DNA of 64,000 bases from CAYFPX01 sp964501915 (GCA_964501915.1 CAZCVP010000003.1:1-64000), one strand, 5' to 3'; positions 1 through 10,374 are shown, counted from the first letter of the stretch. Notes: generated from the sequence alone by a model not told the origin. Program-made: numbers and translations.

Positions 1-2362
1 CCACGAAGGTGAAGCCGTTGGCCAGGGTGAAGGCGAGCTGGCTGATGGGGTTCGCTCCCGCCTCGGCGATGTGGTACCCGCTGATCGACACCGAGTAGAA
101 GTTCCGCACGTCGTTGGCGATGAACCACTCCTGGATGTCGCCCATCATCCCGAGGGCGAACTCGGTGCTGAAGATGCAGGTGTTCTGGGCCTGGTCCTCC
201 TTGAGGATGTCGGCCTGGACCGTGCCTCGCACCGTGCGCAGGGCCCGGGCCCTCACCGCCTGGGGGTCCTCGTCCGGGCAGGCCTGGAGCTGCTGGTCGA
301 TCGCGGTGTTGAGGAACATCGCCAGCAGCATCGGAGCCGGTCCGTTGATGGTCATCGACACCGACGTGGTGGGGGCGCAGAGATCGAAGCCCCCGTAGAG
401 GATCTTCATGTCGTCGAGGTGGGGCACGCTCACGCCGGCCTCACCGACCTTGCCGTAGATGTCGGGCCGGGGATGGGGGTCCTCGCCGTAGAGCGTGACC
501 GAGTCGAAGGCCGTGGAGAGCCGGGCCACCGGCTCGTCCTGGCAGAGGAAGTGAAAGCGGGCGTTGGTCCGGGCGGGTCCCCCTTCGCCGGCGAACATGC
601 GCTTGGGCAGCTCGCCGAGGCGCTTCAGGGGGAACACGCCCGCCGTGTAGGGGAATTCCCCGGGTACGTTCTCGCGCAGGCCCCAGCGCAGCCGCTCCGC
701 CGCACTCCGGAGCTGGGGGAAGGCCACTCGAGGGATGCGCTGGTGCGAGAGGCTCTCGTGGAACATCGGCTGCCGGATCTCGCGACCGCGGACCGAGTAG
801 ACGTACTCGTCGGCCCGGTAGCGGGCCTGTTGTGCCTCCCAGCCGTCCAGGATGCCGCGGGACCGGGGGGTCAGCTCACCGGACAGGGTCTCGGCGACCC
901 GGAGGGCGTCCGCGGAGGCCTCGGCGGGCAGCTCGTCCGCTGCGAGCTCCAGCGCCTCGACCCGCCTTGCCAGGTCCACCTGGACCTCGACTGCCGCGTG
1001 GTAGTCGCGGACCGTGGTCGCGATCTCACCCAGGTAGTCGGCCCGCTTGGGGGGCACCACGGGGCGCCAGGCGGGCGTCGCGCGCGAGCCGGGGTCCGGG
1101 AGGCGGGTCGACCACACCTGCCCGGTGCGCGCCGCCAGGCACTCCAACAGGAAGCGGTAGACGGCCGTGACGCCCGGATCGTTGAACTGGGCCGCGATGG
1201 TCCCGAAGACCGGCAGCTCCTCGTCGGGCGTCGTCCACAGCTCCCGGTTGCGCTTGACCTGCTTGCGCACGTCGCGGAAGGCGTCCTCGGCGCCCCGTCG
1301 CTCGAACTTGTTGATCACCACCAGGTCCGCGAAGTCGAGCATGTCGATCTTCTCGAGCTGACTCGGAGCGCCGTACTCGGCCGTCATCACGTAGAGGCCG
1401 AGATCCGCCACGTCCATCACCGCCGAGTTGCCCTGGCCGATCCCGGAGGTCTCGACGAGGACCAGCCCCGCCCCGGCCGCCTTGACCACCGCGATCGCAT
1501 CGCCGATGCCGCGCGACAGCTCACCGCGGCCGTCCCGGGTGGCCATCGAGCGCATGTAGACCGCGTCGCCCTCGATGGCGTTCATCCGGATGCGATCGCC
1601 GAGCAGCGCACCCCCCGTCCGCTTGCGGGTCGGGTCGACGCTCAAGACGGCGATGCGCAGCGACCGCTGGTCGGCCCGCAGGCGGAGCACCAGCTCGTCC
1701 GTCAGCGAGGACTTGCCCGCTCCGCCGGTCCCCGTGACCCCCACCACCACGGGCTGGGGGGCCGCCGCGGCTTCGTCGAGGAGCTCGCGCCACCCCCCGG
1801 GCAGCGGCTCCGGCGCCTCCACCGCCTGCTCGACCCAGGAGATCGCCCGGGCGATGGCCACGTGGTCCCAGCTCCGGAGCGCCTTCATCGTCGGCATCCC
1901 CAGCTCGAGGGTGTCGTAGTCGCAGCGCGAGAGCAGGTCTCCGATCATGCCCTCGAGCCCCATGCGGCGGCCGTGCTCGGGGTGGTAGATCCGGGTGATG
2001 CCGTAGTCCTCCAGCGCCCGGATCTCCTCGGGGATGATCACGCCACCTCCCCCCCCGAAGATGCGGACGTGGGGGGCACCGCGCTCGACCAGCAGGTCCT
2101 TCAGGTAGCGGAAGTACTCGTTGTGACCGCCCTGGTAGCTCGACACCGCGACGGCCTGGGCGTCCTCCTGGACGGCGGCCTGGACGATCTCCGACACGCT
2201 GCGGTTGTGGCCGAGGTGGATGACCTCGGCCCCCAGGGACTGGAGGATGCGCCGCATCACGTTGATCGCCGCGTCGTGGCCGTCGAAGAGGCTCGCGGCC
2301 GTCACGACCCGGAGCTTGTGGGTCGGGCTGTAGGGGGCGGTCGCGGGGGCGGCTTCGAGCAT
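1..2362 (-). CDS. icmF: Fused isobutyryl-CoA mutase IcmF (3' end beyond window)
   Basis: Cobalamin-dependent mutase that interconverts isobutyryl-CoA and n-butyryl-CoA, with its G-protein chaperone fused in the same chain. Reading from 2362, residues 1-150 are the B12-binding domain with the IcmF signature FDGHDAAINVMRRIL (cobalt ligand His29). Residues 208-219 are the P-loop GVTGTGGAGKSS of the MeaB-like GTPase. The mutase barrel follows and is cut by the window edge after about 787 residues (the family is near 1,080). The ATG at 2362 has an ideal AGGAGG Shine-Dalgarno (minus strand of 2369-2374). It lies 17 bp after the stop of the upstream hydrolase, so the two are probably one operon. The domain order B12 - GTPase - mutase separates IcmF from ordinary methylmalonyl-CoA mutase. 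Confidence 0.95.
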   Translation of the reverse strand, partial: MLEAAPATAPYSPTHKLRVVTAASLFDGHDAAINVMRRILQSLGAEVIHLGHNRSVSEIVQAAVQEDAQAVAVSSYQGGHNEYFRYLKDLLVERGAPHVRIFGGGGGVIIPEEIRALEDYGITRIYHPEHGRRMGLEGMIGDLLSRCDYDTLELGMPTMKALRSWDHVAIARAISWVEQAVEAPEPLPGGWRELLDEAAAAPQPVVVGVTGTGGAGKSSLTDELVLRLRADQRSLRIAVLSVDPTRKRTGGALLGDRIRMNAIEGDAVYMRSMATRDGRGELSRGIGDAIAVVKAAGAGLVLVETSGIGQGNSAVMDVADLGLYVMTAEYGAPSQLEKIDMLDFADLVVINKFERRGAEDAFRDVRKQVKRNRELWTTPDEELPVFGTIAAQFNDPGVTAVYRFLLECLAARTGQVWSTRLPDPGSRATPAWRPVVPPKRADYLGEIATTVRDYHAAVEVQVDLARRVEALELAADELPAEASADALRVAETLSGELTPRSRGILDGWEAQQARYRADEYVYSVRGREIRQPMFHESLSHQRIPRVAFPQLRSAAERLRWGLRENVPGEFPYTAGVFPLKRLGELPKRMFAGEGGPARTNARFHFLCQDEPVARLSTAFDSVTLYGEDPHPRPDIYGKVGEAGVSVPHLDDMKILYGGFDLCAPTTSVSMTINGPAPMLLAMFLNTAIDQQLQACPDEDPQAVRARALRTVRGTVQADILKEDQAQNTCIFSTEFALGMMGDIQEWFIANDVRNFYSVSISGYHIAEAGANPISQLAFTLANGFTFV

Positions 2363-2379
2363 CGAGGACCTCCTGGCCC

Positions 2380-3183
2380 TCATCTATCCCACCGCTCGTG
2401 CGTCCCCAGGTAGCCCGAGAGCAGGCGATTGAACCGCGGTGCGTCCTCGACGTGGGGGCTGTGTCCCACGCCCGGGAGCAGCCGCAGCATCGACCCGCGG
2501 ATGCCCGCGGCCAGCCGGCGGGCGTTGGCCACCGAACAGAGCACGTCGTCCTCTCCCTGGAGGATCAGGGTGGGCACGTCGATCTCGGCGAGTCGATCAC
2601 AGCACTGGAAGCCCTCGTAGGCCTCCCACTGCCAGCGCAGCCCCACGGGGTCCGACGGGAGGCGGGCCCGGCTCCTGGCGAAGACCTCCAGCCGCTTCGC
2701 CTCACGAGCGATGTAGCGGGGGCCGAACAGCACCGGCACGACCTGGTCCAGCCAGCCCCGCTCGTCGAGGCTGGGAGCCCGACGCAGGGCGTCGTGGGCC
2801 GGCCCAGCCTGGGCCGGGCCACAGGCGGTGGCCACGAGCACCAGGCCCTCCACCCGCTCCGGGTGGCTGAGGACCACCTGCTGGGCGATGCGGCCCCCGA
2901 AGGAGATGCCGACGAGGGTCACGCGCTCCAGCCCCACGTGGTCGAGCAGGTCCACCACGTCCTGGCCGAAGTCCGCCATGGTGGTCGGCACGTCCAGGGC
3001 CTGGGAGGCACCCGCACCGCGGCTGTCGAAGGTGAGGATGCGGTGGTGCTCCTTGAGGTGGCGGACCTGGTAGAACCAGGCCTCCTTCACACCCCCCAGA
3101 CCGTTGAGGAAGACCAGCGCCTTCGACCGGGCTGGGCCGGCGAGGGCATAGGAGAGCGACGGGACGCCGGGGGTGTAGGGCAT
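2380..3183 (-). CDS. Alpha/beta hydrolase (3-oxoadipate enol-lactonase-like)
   Basis: A 267-residue cytoplasmic alpha/beta hydrolase. The nucleophile elbow is GISFGG (Ser94), the acid is Asp212 or Asp213 in QGEDDVL, and the general base is His241 in GVGHSP, so the triad is complete. The oxyanion-side FLNGLGG and FDSRGAGAS motifs are typical of the enol-lactonase/esterase branch. It ends 17 bp before icmF, which suggests co-transcription and a role in acyl or ester metabolism such as a thioesterase or lactonase step. The substrate cannot be read from sequence. No clear Shine-Dalgarno precedes the ATG. Confidence 0.85.
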   Translation of the reverse strand: MPYTPGVPSLSYALAGPARSKALVFLNGLGGVKEAWFYQVRHLKEHHRILTFDSRGAGASQALDVPTTMADFGQDVVDLLDHVGLERVTLVGISFGGRIAQQVVLSHPERVEGLVLVATACGPAQAGPAHDALRRAPSLDERGWLDQVVPVLFGPRYIAREAKRLEVFARSRARLPSDPVGLRWQWEAYEGFQCCDRLAEIDVPTLILQGEDDVLCSVANARRLAAGIRGSMLRLLPGVGHSPHVEDAPRFNRLLSGYLGTHERWDR

Positions 3184-3408
3184 GGCTGAGGAGTCCGGAG
3201 GGGTGCGGGGGAGTCAGATCGCCGGGCTGGAGCGCGTCACCCGGCGGGGATCGCCTCGTTCCATGACCTGAACCTCGTGCATGGGCTGTGCCCAACAGAA
3301 TGCGTGGACCACGGAGTCCGGATTCCTGACCCGCGTCATATCACCCAATTCGATGTGTTTTCTGCCACAGATCTTGTCCGGGGGCCTCTGGAGGACTAAG
3401 GCGGGGCC
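3184..3408. other. Divergent intergenic region (hydrolase/icmF and histidine kinase)
   Basis: 225 bp separate the hydrolase start (minus) from the kinase GTG (plus) and must hold both promoters. The stretch 3330-3375 is more AT-rich than its surroundings, but I see no convincing -35/-10 pair and no GG-N10-GC element. Confidence 0.4.
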
Positions 3409-4846
3409 GTGGAGACCTGGCTCGAGCTTCAGGAGTATCTGCGCTTCGACGACGACAACGTCGCGCTCCTCCGCCGCTTTGCGCCGCTGGCACGCCCCCA
3501 CCTCCACGGGATCGTCGACCTCTTCTACGAGAGAGTGCTCTCCGACCAGGTCACGCGGGCCGTGCTCGAGGAAGCGGCCGACGTCGAGCGCCTGAAGGTC
3601 ACGCTGCATCGCTGGCTGGTCGAGCTGCTGGAAGGGCCTCACGACAAGGCCTACTGGCAGCGGAGGCACCGGATCGGCCAGGCCCACGTCAAGGTGCGCC
3701 TGCCCAACCGCTACGTCTTCGGGGCGATGAACGTGATCCGCGCCTCCCTCGTGGACCTCGCTCGCGAACAGCTACCACCCGAGACGATGTGGCCCACCTG
3801 CCGGGCCATCCAGCGCATCACGGACCTGGAGCTCGCCATGATGAGCAGCGCCTACATGGACGCTCACGAGGCCCGCGAGCTCCGGGATCTCCAGGCCCTC
3901 ATCGTCGAGAACCTGCCCGTCACCGTGCTCTGCCTGGACGGCGAGCACCGGGTCACGGCCGCCTCTCGCCCCCCCCGCGGCGAAGGCGACGCCGATGCCC
4001 ACTCCGTCGCCGCCTACGTCGACCCCGAGCTGCTGGAGGTCGCGGATCTCGTGGACCACATCGGGCGCTCGATGTCCTCGGGCCTGCAGGTCTCGATCCC
4101 CCGGATCGTGACCGACGCCGGACGCCACTTCCGGGTGACCCTGTTGCCGCTGGACCATCCCCTCGCCAGGCTCCTCGTCCACGTGGACGAGGTCACGGAC
4201 ACGGTCCAGGTGGAGTCACGCCTGCGCGAGGCCGAGCACCTGGCTCGCATCGGCAGCCTGGCCGCCAACGTCGCCCACGAGATCCGCAATCCGCTCGCAG
4301 CCATCTCCTCGACCCTCCAGGTGATCGGCAGCAGTCTCCCGGTCGAAGACCAGCGCCGAGGCGTCCTCGACAAGGTCCAGCAGAACGTGGTCCGGCTCGA
4401 CCGCCTGGTCAACGACCTGCTGAGCTACGCGCGGCCGGCCGCCGTGCGGCTGGTCGAGCTGGACCTCGCGGCCACGGCGCGGGACGCGCTGAGCAGCAGC
4501 GGGGTCCGGGCCGGGCTGGTCGAGGACGGCGAGCTCACCACCTCGCGGGGTGACACCTTCTTCGCCCAGCAGATCCTGGTGAACCTCCTGCAGAACGCGC
4601 GCGACGCCGCGGGTGACGACGAGCAGGTGGAGCTCGTGGTGGGACCCGGTCCCTACCTGAGGGTGCGCGACGGGGGGCCGGGCATCGACCCGGACTTCCG
4701 GGGTCGACTCTTCGAGCCCTTCGTCACCACCAAGACCCGTGGCACGGGACTGGGACTGGCGATCTCCCGAAAACTCGCCCGTGCCATGGGGGCGACCCTG
4801 GAGCTCGAGTCGTCGAACTGCGAGTTGGGCGGGGCCTGCTTCGTGC

Positions 4847-4875
<29 letters not shown>
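3409..4875 (+). CDS. Globin-coupled sensor histidine kinase
   Basis: A soluble 488-residue kinase without membrane segments. Residues 1-150 are a protoglobin-type sensor: FDDDNVALLRRFAPLARPHL, helices through YWQRRHRIGQAHVKVRLPN, and candidate proximal haem ligand His93. A short PAS-like region (160-265) is followed by a HisKA domain with the H-box AHEIRNPL (His290) and a HATPase with N-box NLLQNARDA (Asn396), DGGPG (421-425) and GTGLGL (445-450). Globin-coupled sensors bind O2, NO or CO through haem. Start is GTG. The 3' end overlaps the convergent response-regulator gene by 29 bp, which makes that protein the likely phosphotransfer partner. The ligand is inferred. Confidence 0.9.
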
Positions 4876-6244
<1,369 letters not shown>

Positions 6245-6254
6245 GGGTCCTCCC

Positions 6255-6279
6255 CGAGGTGTGGCACCTCGCACACCTC
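6255..6279. promoter_or_regulatory. Two overlapping inverted repeats upstream of the response regulator
   Basis: GAGGTGTG (6256-6263) pairs with CACACCTC (6272-6279), and the overlapping CGAGGTG (6255-6261) pairs with CACCTCG (6265-6271). They lie immediately 5' of the response-regulator start, between it and the Crp/Fnr gene. They could be a dimeric operator, for example for the Fis-type regulator itself, or mutually exclusive RNA hairpins in its leader. Confidence 0.5.
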
Positions 6280-6339
6280 ATAGCCCCCCAGGGGCCCCTA
6301 TGCACCCGCAGACCCCCGTCCCAGCGGCCATCCAGCAAT

Positions 6340-6356
6340 CGGCACGGTCCTTGCTT
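6340..6356 (+). promoter_or_regulatory. Sigma-54 promoter (-24/-12) of the Crp/Fnr gene
   Basis: GGCACGGTCCTTGCTT carries GG at 6341-6342 and GC at 6353-6354 with exactly 10 bp between them. It matches the consensus TGGCAC-N5-TTGCW apart from the first base. The expected start near 6366 leaves a leader of about 25 nt before the ATG at 6391. Confidence 0.75.
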
Positions 6357-6390
6357 CGGGTCAGGGTTGGAACATGCCCAGGGAAGTGTC

Positions 6391-7071
6391 ATGATCGCTA
6401 CGCCCCCCTCCCCCGCCCGCACCCGCTTCGCAGCGGCCTCTTCATCGCCCCAGACCCTGCTTCGGGAGGTCGGAGATCGCTTCCGGTTCCGGCGCCGGGA
6501 GATCCTCTGGCGCGAAGGAGACCCCGCCGATCACCTGATCCTGGTCGGGTCCGGCGCGATCAAGCTGGTCCGCCCCCTGATCCACGGCCGCCCCGGAATC
6601 CTGGACCTGGTCGCCCGCGGCGACATCGTCGGCGAGGAGTCCGCGGTCTACGGCGGCATCTACCGCAACGACTGCCAGGCGGTCGTCGCCGGCCACGGCT
6701 GGCGCCTGGAGAGCACCGAGCTCCAGCGTCTCGCCCGGCGTGATCCCGCGCTCCTCGGTGAGCTCCTCGAGCTCTCCATGATGCGTGCCGGCCGCTTCTC
6801 GGAGCGCCTCCGGGACTTCCTGGACGGCGAGGTCGAGCAGCGCCTCGCCCGCGTGCTGCTCCGCCTCGGCAAGGAGCAGGGCATGACCGACGCCCGTGGG
6901 ACCTTCGTGCCCCTGCCGCTGACCCGGAAGGAGCTCTCCGAGATGGTCGGTTGCCGCAGCGAGACCGCGATCCGGACCATGTCCCGGTGGACCCGGGACG
7001 ACCTCGTCCAGGTCCAGAAGGAAGGCCTGGTTCTTCGCGACCTCGAAGCCCTGCGCAAGCTGACGGTGTGA
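6391..7071 (+). CDS. Crp/Fnr-family transcription regulator
   Basis: A 226-residue protein. It has an N-terminal cyclic-nucleotide-binding-type beta-barrel (LLREVGDRFRFRRREILWREGDPADHLILVGSGAIKLVR), a dimerisation helix, and a C-terminal winged HTH (LTRKELSEMVGCRSETAIRTMSRW). There is no N-terminal Cys cluster as in Fnr, so it is not an iron-sulfur oxygen sensor of that type. The ATG at 6391 is preferred to upstream starts because it follows AGGGAAG and sits 25 nt after the predicted sigma-54 start site. It lies next to the globin-coupled kinase and NtrC regulator and is probably their output. Confidence 0.88.
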   Translation: MIATPPSPARTRFAAASSSPQTLLREVGDRFRFRRREILWREGDPADHLILVGSGAIKLVRPLIHGRPGILDLVARGDIVGEESAVYGGIYRNDCQAVVAGHGWRLESTELQRLARRDPALLGELLELSMMRAGRFSERLRDFLDGEVEQRLARVLLRLGKEQGMTDARGTFVPLPLTRKELSEMVGCRSETAIRTMSRWTRDDLVQVQKEGLVLRDLEALRKLTV

Positions 7072-7198
7072 CGCAGATCTGTGGGGTTTCCCACATTCTC
7101 CTGGGCCAACACCCCCGAAGAAGCTGACGGGGGTCAAGCCTGGGAGCCCCCACCCCCAAGACCCTGCTCCGACCTGCTGGAGTGGGGGCGGACCTGGC

Positions 7199-7480
7199 AT
7201 GTCTCCACACGAGATCGACCTGCACATCGCCGCGCTCACGGAGAGCCTCTCGCTGCTCTGTGGCGAAGATGCGCCCCTGGTTCGCGAGGTGCAGGTCCGC
7301 ATCCCCCGCGGACTGGATGCGGACGGCGTCCTGGCGCCCCTGTACCGATCGCTGGCGGGGAGCCGGTTCAGCCACGTGGCCGTGCGCATCGCTCGCCGCG
7401 CCGGGCCCTTGGGTGTGATCCATACCCCGGTCACGATGCGGCCATGGAGTGCGACCCCGGCTGCGCGGATCCGGCCATAG
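7199..7480 (+). CDS. Small hypothetical protein
   Basis: A possible 93-residue protein with no recognised domain. It begins MSPHEIDLHIAALTESLSLL and has an alternating-strand middle. It vaguely recalls HypA-type nickel chaperones in the first 65 residues but lacks the zinc cysteines, so I do not assign it. Codon bias is only partly convincing, there is no good Shine-Dalgarno, and the last 20 residues look non-coding. Confidence 0.35.
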   Translation: MSPHEIDLHIAALTESLSLLCGEDAPLVREVQVRIPRGLDADGVLAPLYRSLAGSRFSHVAVRIARRAGPLGVIHTPVTMRPWSATPAARIRP

Positions 7481-7760
7481 GCGCCAGCAACCCGCGGAAA
7501 CAGGCGGTTCCTCTCGTCTGCCCGGGCGGCGCATGTGGCGCTCGCGACCGGGGTATGCATCTCACCCGGGCCCTTCACCATCGCCTCCATCGACTACGCT
7601 CTGAACCAGGATCCGTGAGGCGATCGTCCAGATGGGGTACCCTCCCCGGGTCACCCGCGCGAAAGCCGACGGGGGCGGACGCCAGATCATCGTCACGGGA
7701 ACCCACCACGCCCAGGCGTGGCGGGGGCTCCCTCGCGTCGACCGGTCGGAGGTGTGGTCC
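7481..7760. other. Intergenic region upstream of the CBS genes
   Basis: 280 bp without a convincing gene. The only functional signal I see is the sigma-54-type promoter that begins immediately downstream at 7761. Confidence 0.4.
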
Positions 7761-7777
7761 TGGCCCCTGGGGTGCTT
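7761..7777 (+). promoter_or_regulatory. Sigma-54-type promoter of the CBS-domain genes
   Basis: TGGCCCCTGGGGTGCTT has GG at 7762-7763 and GC at 7774-7775 with the obligatory 10-bp spacing, and it retains the TGGC and TGCT cores. It lies 37 bp before the ATG at 7814, a distance compatible with a start near 7787. Confidence 0.6.
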
Positions 7778-7813
7778 AGTCTCACCGACCGATCAACCCC
7801 CCTGGAGACAGAC

Positions 7814-8233
7814 ATGATCGTCCGCCAGCTCATGAGCCGGGACCCCATCACCATCGGCCCCGATGACACGGTCGCCCAGGCTCTGGAGCAGATGCTGCGC
7901 TACGACGTCCGGGAGCTGCCCGTCGTGGCCGACAGCTCGCTCATCGGGATCGTGACCGACCGGGACGTGAAGAGCCTGCTCGGCCCCGGGACCGCCGACC
8001 TCGACGAGCGGCGCATGCCCGTGGCCGGCCTCCAGGCCTCGATCAGCGAGCTCATGTCGGAGAGGGTGGAGACCCTGCTGCCCACGGTCAACGCGTCGGA
8101 GGCCTGCCGTCTGCTGGTCGAGTACAAGGTCGGGGCGATGCCCGTGGTCGATCTCACCGGCGAGCTCCTGGGGATCTGCAGCGTCACCGACCTGCTGGCC
8201 GAGGCGGCCCGTCTCTTCGAGCGGGAGGAGTAG
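7814..8233 (+). CDS. CBS-domain-pair protein
   Basis: A 139-residue protein consisting of two CBS motifs: MSRDPITIGPDDTVAQAL to GIVTDRDVKSLL, and ELMSERVETLLPTVNASEAC to GICSVTDLLAEA. Such stand-alone pairs bind adenine nucleotides and regulate partner proteins. The start has a GGAG at 7804-7807. It ends 4 bp before the next CBS gene. Its sigma-54-type promoter and position suggest it belongs to the response of the upstream globin sensor. Confidence 0.88.
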   Translation: MIVRQLMSRDPITIGPDDTVAQALEQMLRYDVRELPVVADSSLIGIVTDRDVKSLLGPGTADLDERRMPVAGLQASISELMSERVETLLPTVNASEACRLLVEYKVGAMPVVDLTGELLGICSVTDLLAEAARLFEREE

Positions 8234-8237
8234 CACC

Positions 8238-9086
8238 GTGGCACTGCAGCCGACCCTGGCGGGCATCTCGCGGCCCCCCGTCACCATCCCGGGGAGCGCG
8301 ACCGCTGCGGCCTGCGCCTACAAGATGACCTGGGACGGCGAGCGCCACCTGCTGGCCGTCGACGAGGACAACCGGCTGATCGGCGTGGTCCACGACTACG
8401 CCCTGTTCGCCCTGGAGTCCGAGTTCAGGCCCCAGGCCGGGCACCCCGAGGCCAAGGTGCTGGCGGACTGCCCCTGGACGGCGGCCGACATCGCGGTCCC
8501 GGCACAGATCCTCCTCGCCGAGGGCACCTCGACCTCCACGGCCCTCCAGCGGCTCGCCAGCAGCCTCGACGACCTCGCCGTGACCGTGGACGAGCAGCGC
8601 AGGCCCGCCTCGATCTTCACCGAGGAAGACGCCGTCCTGCTGGCGATCGACCACCTGGGTCCAGAGGCCACCACCGAGGACTATGCGGGCCGGGAGGTGA
8701 TCTGCCTGGCCCCCCACGAGCCCGTCCTGCTCGCCCAGCTCCTGCTCGACACGGCCCGTGTCCGACACCTGCCGCTCGTGGAAGACGGCCGCGTCGTGGG
8801 CGTGGTCTCTCGGCGGGACCTCTCCCGCATCGGTGTCGCGCGCCTCCCCGACGGCGTGAGCCGTCGGGTCGACTCCGACGCGCCAGTCGGCGACCTGATC
8901 GGGCGGCCTCCGGAGACGATCGGGCGGCACGTCGCGCTGAGGGCCGCGGCCCAGCGCATGGCGGCCCTCACGATCGGCTGCCTGCCCATCGTCGAGGAGG
9001 ACAGCCTCCTCGTCGGTATGGTGAGCCGCACGGACCTCGTGAGGGCCCTGGACCGGCTGCTGGGCGAGGCGCCCGCGGCCCCCTGA
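8238..9086 (+). CDS. Tandem (four-motif) CBS-domain protein
   Basis: A 282-residue protein with a divergent N-terminal CBS pair (residues about 5-145) and a more canonical C-terminal pair (GREVICLAPHEPVLLAQLLL to GVVSRRDLSRIG, then DLIGRPPETIGRHVALRAAA to GMVSRTDLVRAL). Start is GTG behind GGGAGGAG. It is co-transcribed with the preceding two-CBS protein. It is probably an adenylate-responsive regulator; no enzymatic or membrane domain is attached. Confidence 0.85.
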   Translation: MALQPTLAGISRPPVTIPGSATAAACAYKMTWDGERHLLAVDEDNRLIGVVHDYALFALESEFRPQAGHPEAKVLADCPWTAADIAVPAQILLAEGTSTSTALQRLASSLDDLAVTVDEQRRPASIFTEEDAVLLAIDHLGPEATTEDYAGREVICLAPHEPVLLAQLLLDTARVRHLPLVEDGRVVGVVSRRDLSRIGVARLPDGVSRRVDSDAPVGDLIGRPPETIGRHVALRAAAQRMAALTIGCLPIVEEDSLLVGMVSRTDLVRALDRLLGEAPAAP

Positions 9087-9477
9087 GCCCTTCCCGGCCG
9101 CTGGCCCGCGTTCGCTGCGTGCCGACGCCTCGCCACCGGCCGATCAGACATGACGATCCACACGCTGGGGGGTTCGGCGAGATCCGGATCCGAGACTCGC
9201 CCCCCGCGCCCACGCACGGAGGGCGCACGCCACCGACCCCGGGAGGCTCGACGTGGTCCCGCGGCGTCATGCAAGCCGAACACCTGGGCCCCGGAGCGTC
9301 GAGCGCCCGACCTGCCCCGAGGGGGACACCCGCCAAGCCAGGGGAAGACGCACGTTACTTCAGAATCGATGGACTTCTCAGAGACACCCTGATAGTCCTA
9401 GCGCTGCCCTCAAGGAATGGGGGCTTCCGGCTCCCGGTGAGGGGGGAGCTCTACCCAAAGCACGAGTCACCAATCAC
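9087..9477. other. Intergenic region with no recognised feature
   Basis: 391 bp with scattered open frames but no consistent codon bias or domain. The AT-richer part around 9345-9400 probably holds the promoter of the HTH-repeat gene at 9478. I cannot define boxes. Confidence 0.35.
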
Positions 9478-10206
9478 ATGCCGCGTCCCAACAAAGCAAA
9501 TGCCATCCTGAAGAAGCTCGAGCTTCTCTTCGGGCAGGTCCCCGATCACGAGATCGCCAAGCAGGCCGACCTCTCGATCAGCACCGTCGGCAAGTACCGC
9601 CGCACCAACAACTTCCCCGCCTACGAGGGCTACAAGTTCAGGAAGGGGGAGCTGCCACCTCCGCGAACGGGGAAGGCGAAGAAGGAGCGGGCCAAGGTCG
9701 CCGCGGCCAAGAAGGCTCCCAAGAAGGCCGCGAAGGGCAAGGTCGACGCTCCCAAGCAGAAGCGCTTCCGCAAGAGCAAGCTCGACCCGTATGCCCACCT
9801 GATCGGCAAGATGCCCGACAAGGAGGTCGCGGCCATGGCCGGCACCACGCCCGACGGCGTCCGCATGTACCGCCTGCGTCACGGCATCCCCGCCGTCTCC
9901 CACACCCGTGGCCGCCCGCGCAAGGTCGACGCTCCGGCCCCGAAGAAGACCAAGGCCGCACCCGAGGCCGCCGCACCCGAGGCCGCTGCCCCCAAGGCCG
10001 CCGCCCCCAAGGCCGCCGCCCCCAAGGCGTCCAAGGCGATCTCCACGGCCCAGGCCTTCGAGGTCCTCGTGCGGGCAAAGGGCGACGACAAGACCTACAT
10101 CGTCGTGGCCGGTGACATCGTCGGGGCCGCCCAGCAGTCGAGCGCTGCGGGCAAGGGCACCGTCGTCGGCATCCGCCACCTGGCAGAGGCCCTGGTCGCC
10201 CCCTGA
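9478..10206 (+). CDS. Lysine/alanine-rich DNA-binding protein with two HTH-like repeats and an AT-hook-like motif
   Basis: A 242-residue very basic protein. Two related HTH-like units occur at residues about 12-50 (FGQVPDHEIAKQADLSISTV ... FPAYEGY) and 105-140 (IGKMPDKEVAAMAGTTPDGV ... IPAVSH), separated by a Lys/Ala/Pro linker (KKAPKKAAKGK). The second is followed by GRPRK, an AT-hook core, then repeated AAPKAAAPEA blocks like histone-H1-type tails. A small C-terminal alpha/beta unit closes it. It is likely a nucleoid-associated or regulatory DNA-binding protein. The spacer before the ATG has no close Shine-Dalgarno. Confidence 0.75.
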   Translation: MPRPNKANAILKKLELLFGQVPDHEIAKQADLSISTVGKYRRTNNFPAYEGYKFRKGELPPPRTGKAKKERAKVAAAKKAPKKAAKGKVDAPKQKRFRKSKLDPYAHLIGKMPDKEVAAMAGTTPDGVRMYRLRHGIPAVSHTRGRPRKVDAPAPKKTKAAPEAAAPEAAAPKAAAPKAAAPKASKAISTAQAFEVLVRAKGDDKTYIVVAGDIVGAAQQSSAAGKGTVVGIRHLAEALVAP

Positions 10207-10279
10207 TCGTCCTCTGGGCGGTGATCGCCTGTAGCGGCGGCCGGGGCGACCCCCCCGCCCCCCCCCCCCCCCCCCCCCC
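10203..10279 (+). CDS. 5' fragment of a lipoprotein gene, cut by the assembly gap
   Basis: Directly after the previous stop, the frame at 10206 reads IVLWAVIACSGGRGD, a lipobox (V-I-A-C) followed by a Ser/Gly-rich linker. No standard start codon precedes the hydrophobic stretch in this frame (only CTG at 10203 and GTG at 10221), so start choice is uncertain. It is probably the N-terminus of the FGE-like protein resuming after the gap. Confidence 0.4.
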
Positions 10280-10374
10280 NNNNNNNNNNCCGGGCCCGGG
10301 GCCCCCCGGGGGGGGGGGGGGGGGGTTTCCCGGGGGGGGGGGGGGGGGGCCCCCCCCCGGCCCCCCCCCCCCCC
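10250..10374. other. Assembly gap flanked by poly-C/poly-G low-complexity sequence
   Basis: Ten Ns (10280-10289) are embedded in runs of C and G extending roughly from 10250 to 10374. Such mixed homopolymers are typical of read-end or scaffolding artefacts. The true sequence and gap length are unknown. Confidence 0.9.

Noticed and set aside
71..2413. Long open frame on the plus strand opposite icmF
   Set aside because: Composition is the mirror of the coding strand, and the minus strand encodes a clear IcmF with B12, GTPase and mutase motifs.
7199..7480. HypA-type nickel chaperone
   Set aside because: Only a weak resemblance in the first strands, without the zinc-binding cysteines and without neighbouring hydrogenase or urease genes.
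10250..10374. Poly-C/poly-G tract as a biological G-quadruplex or contingency locus
   Set aside because: It flanks a 10-N gap and alternates C and G homopolymers, as assembly artefacts do.
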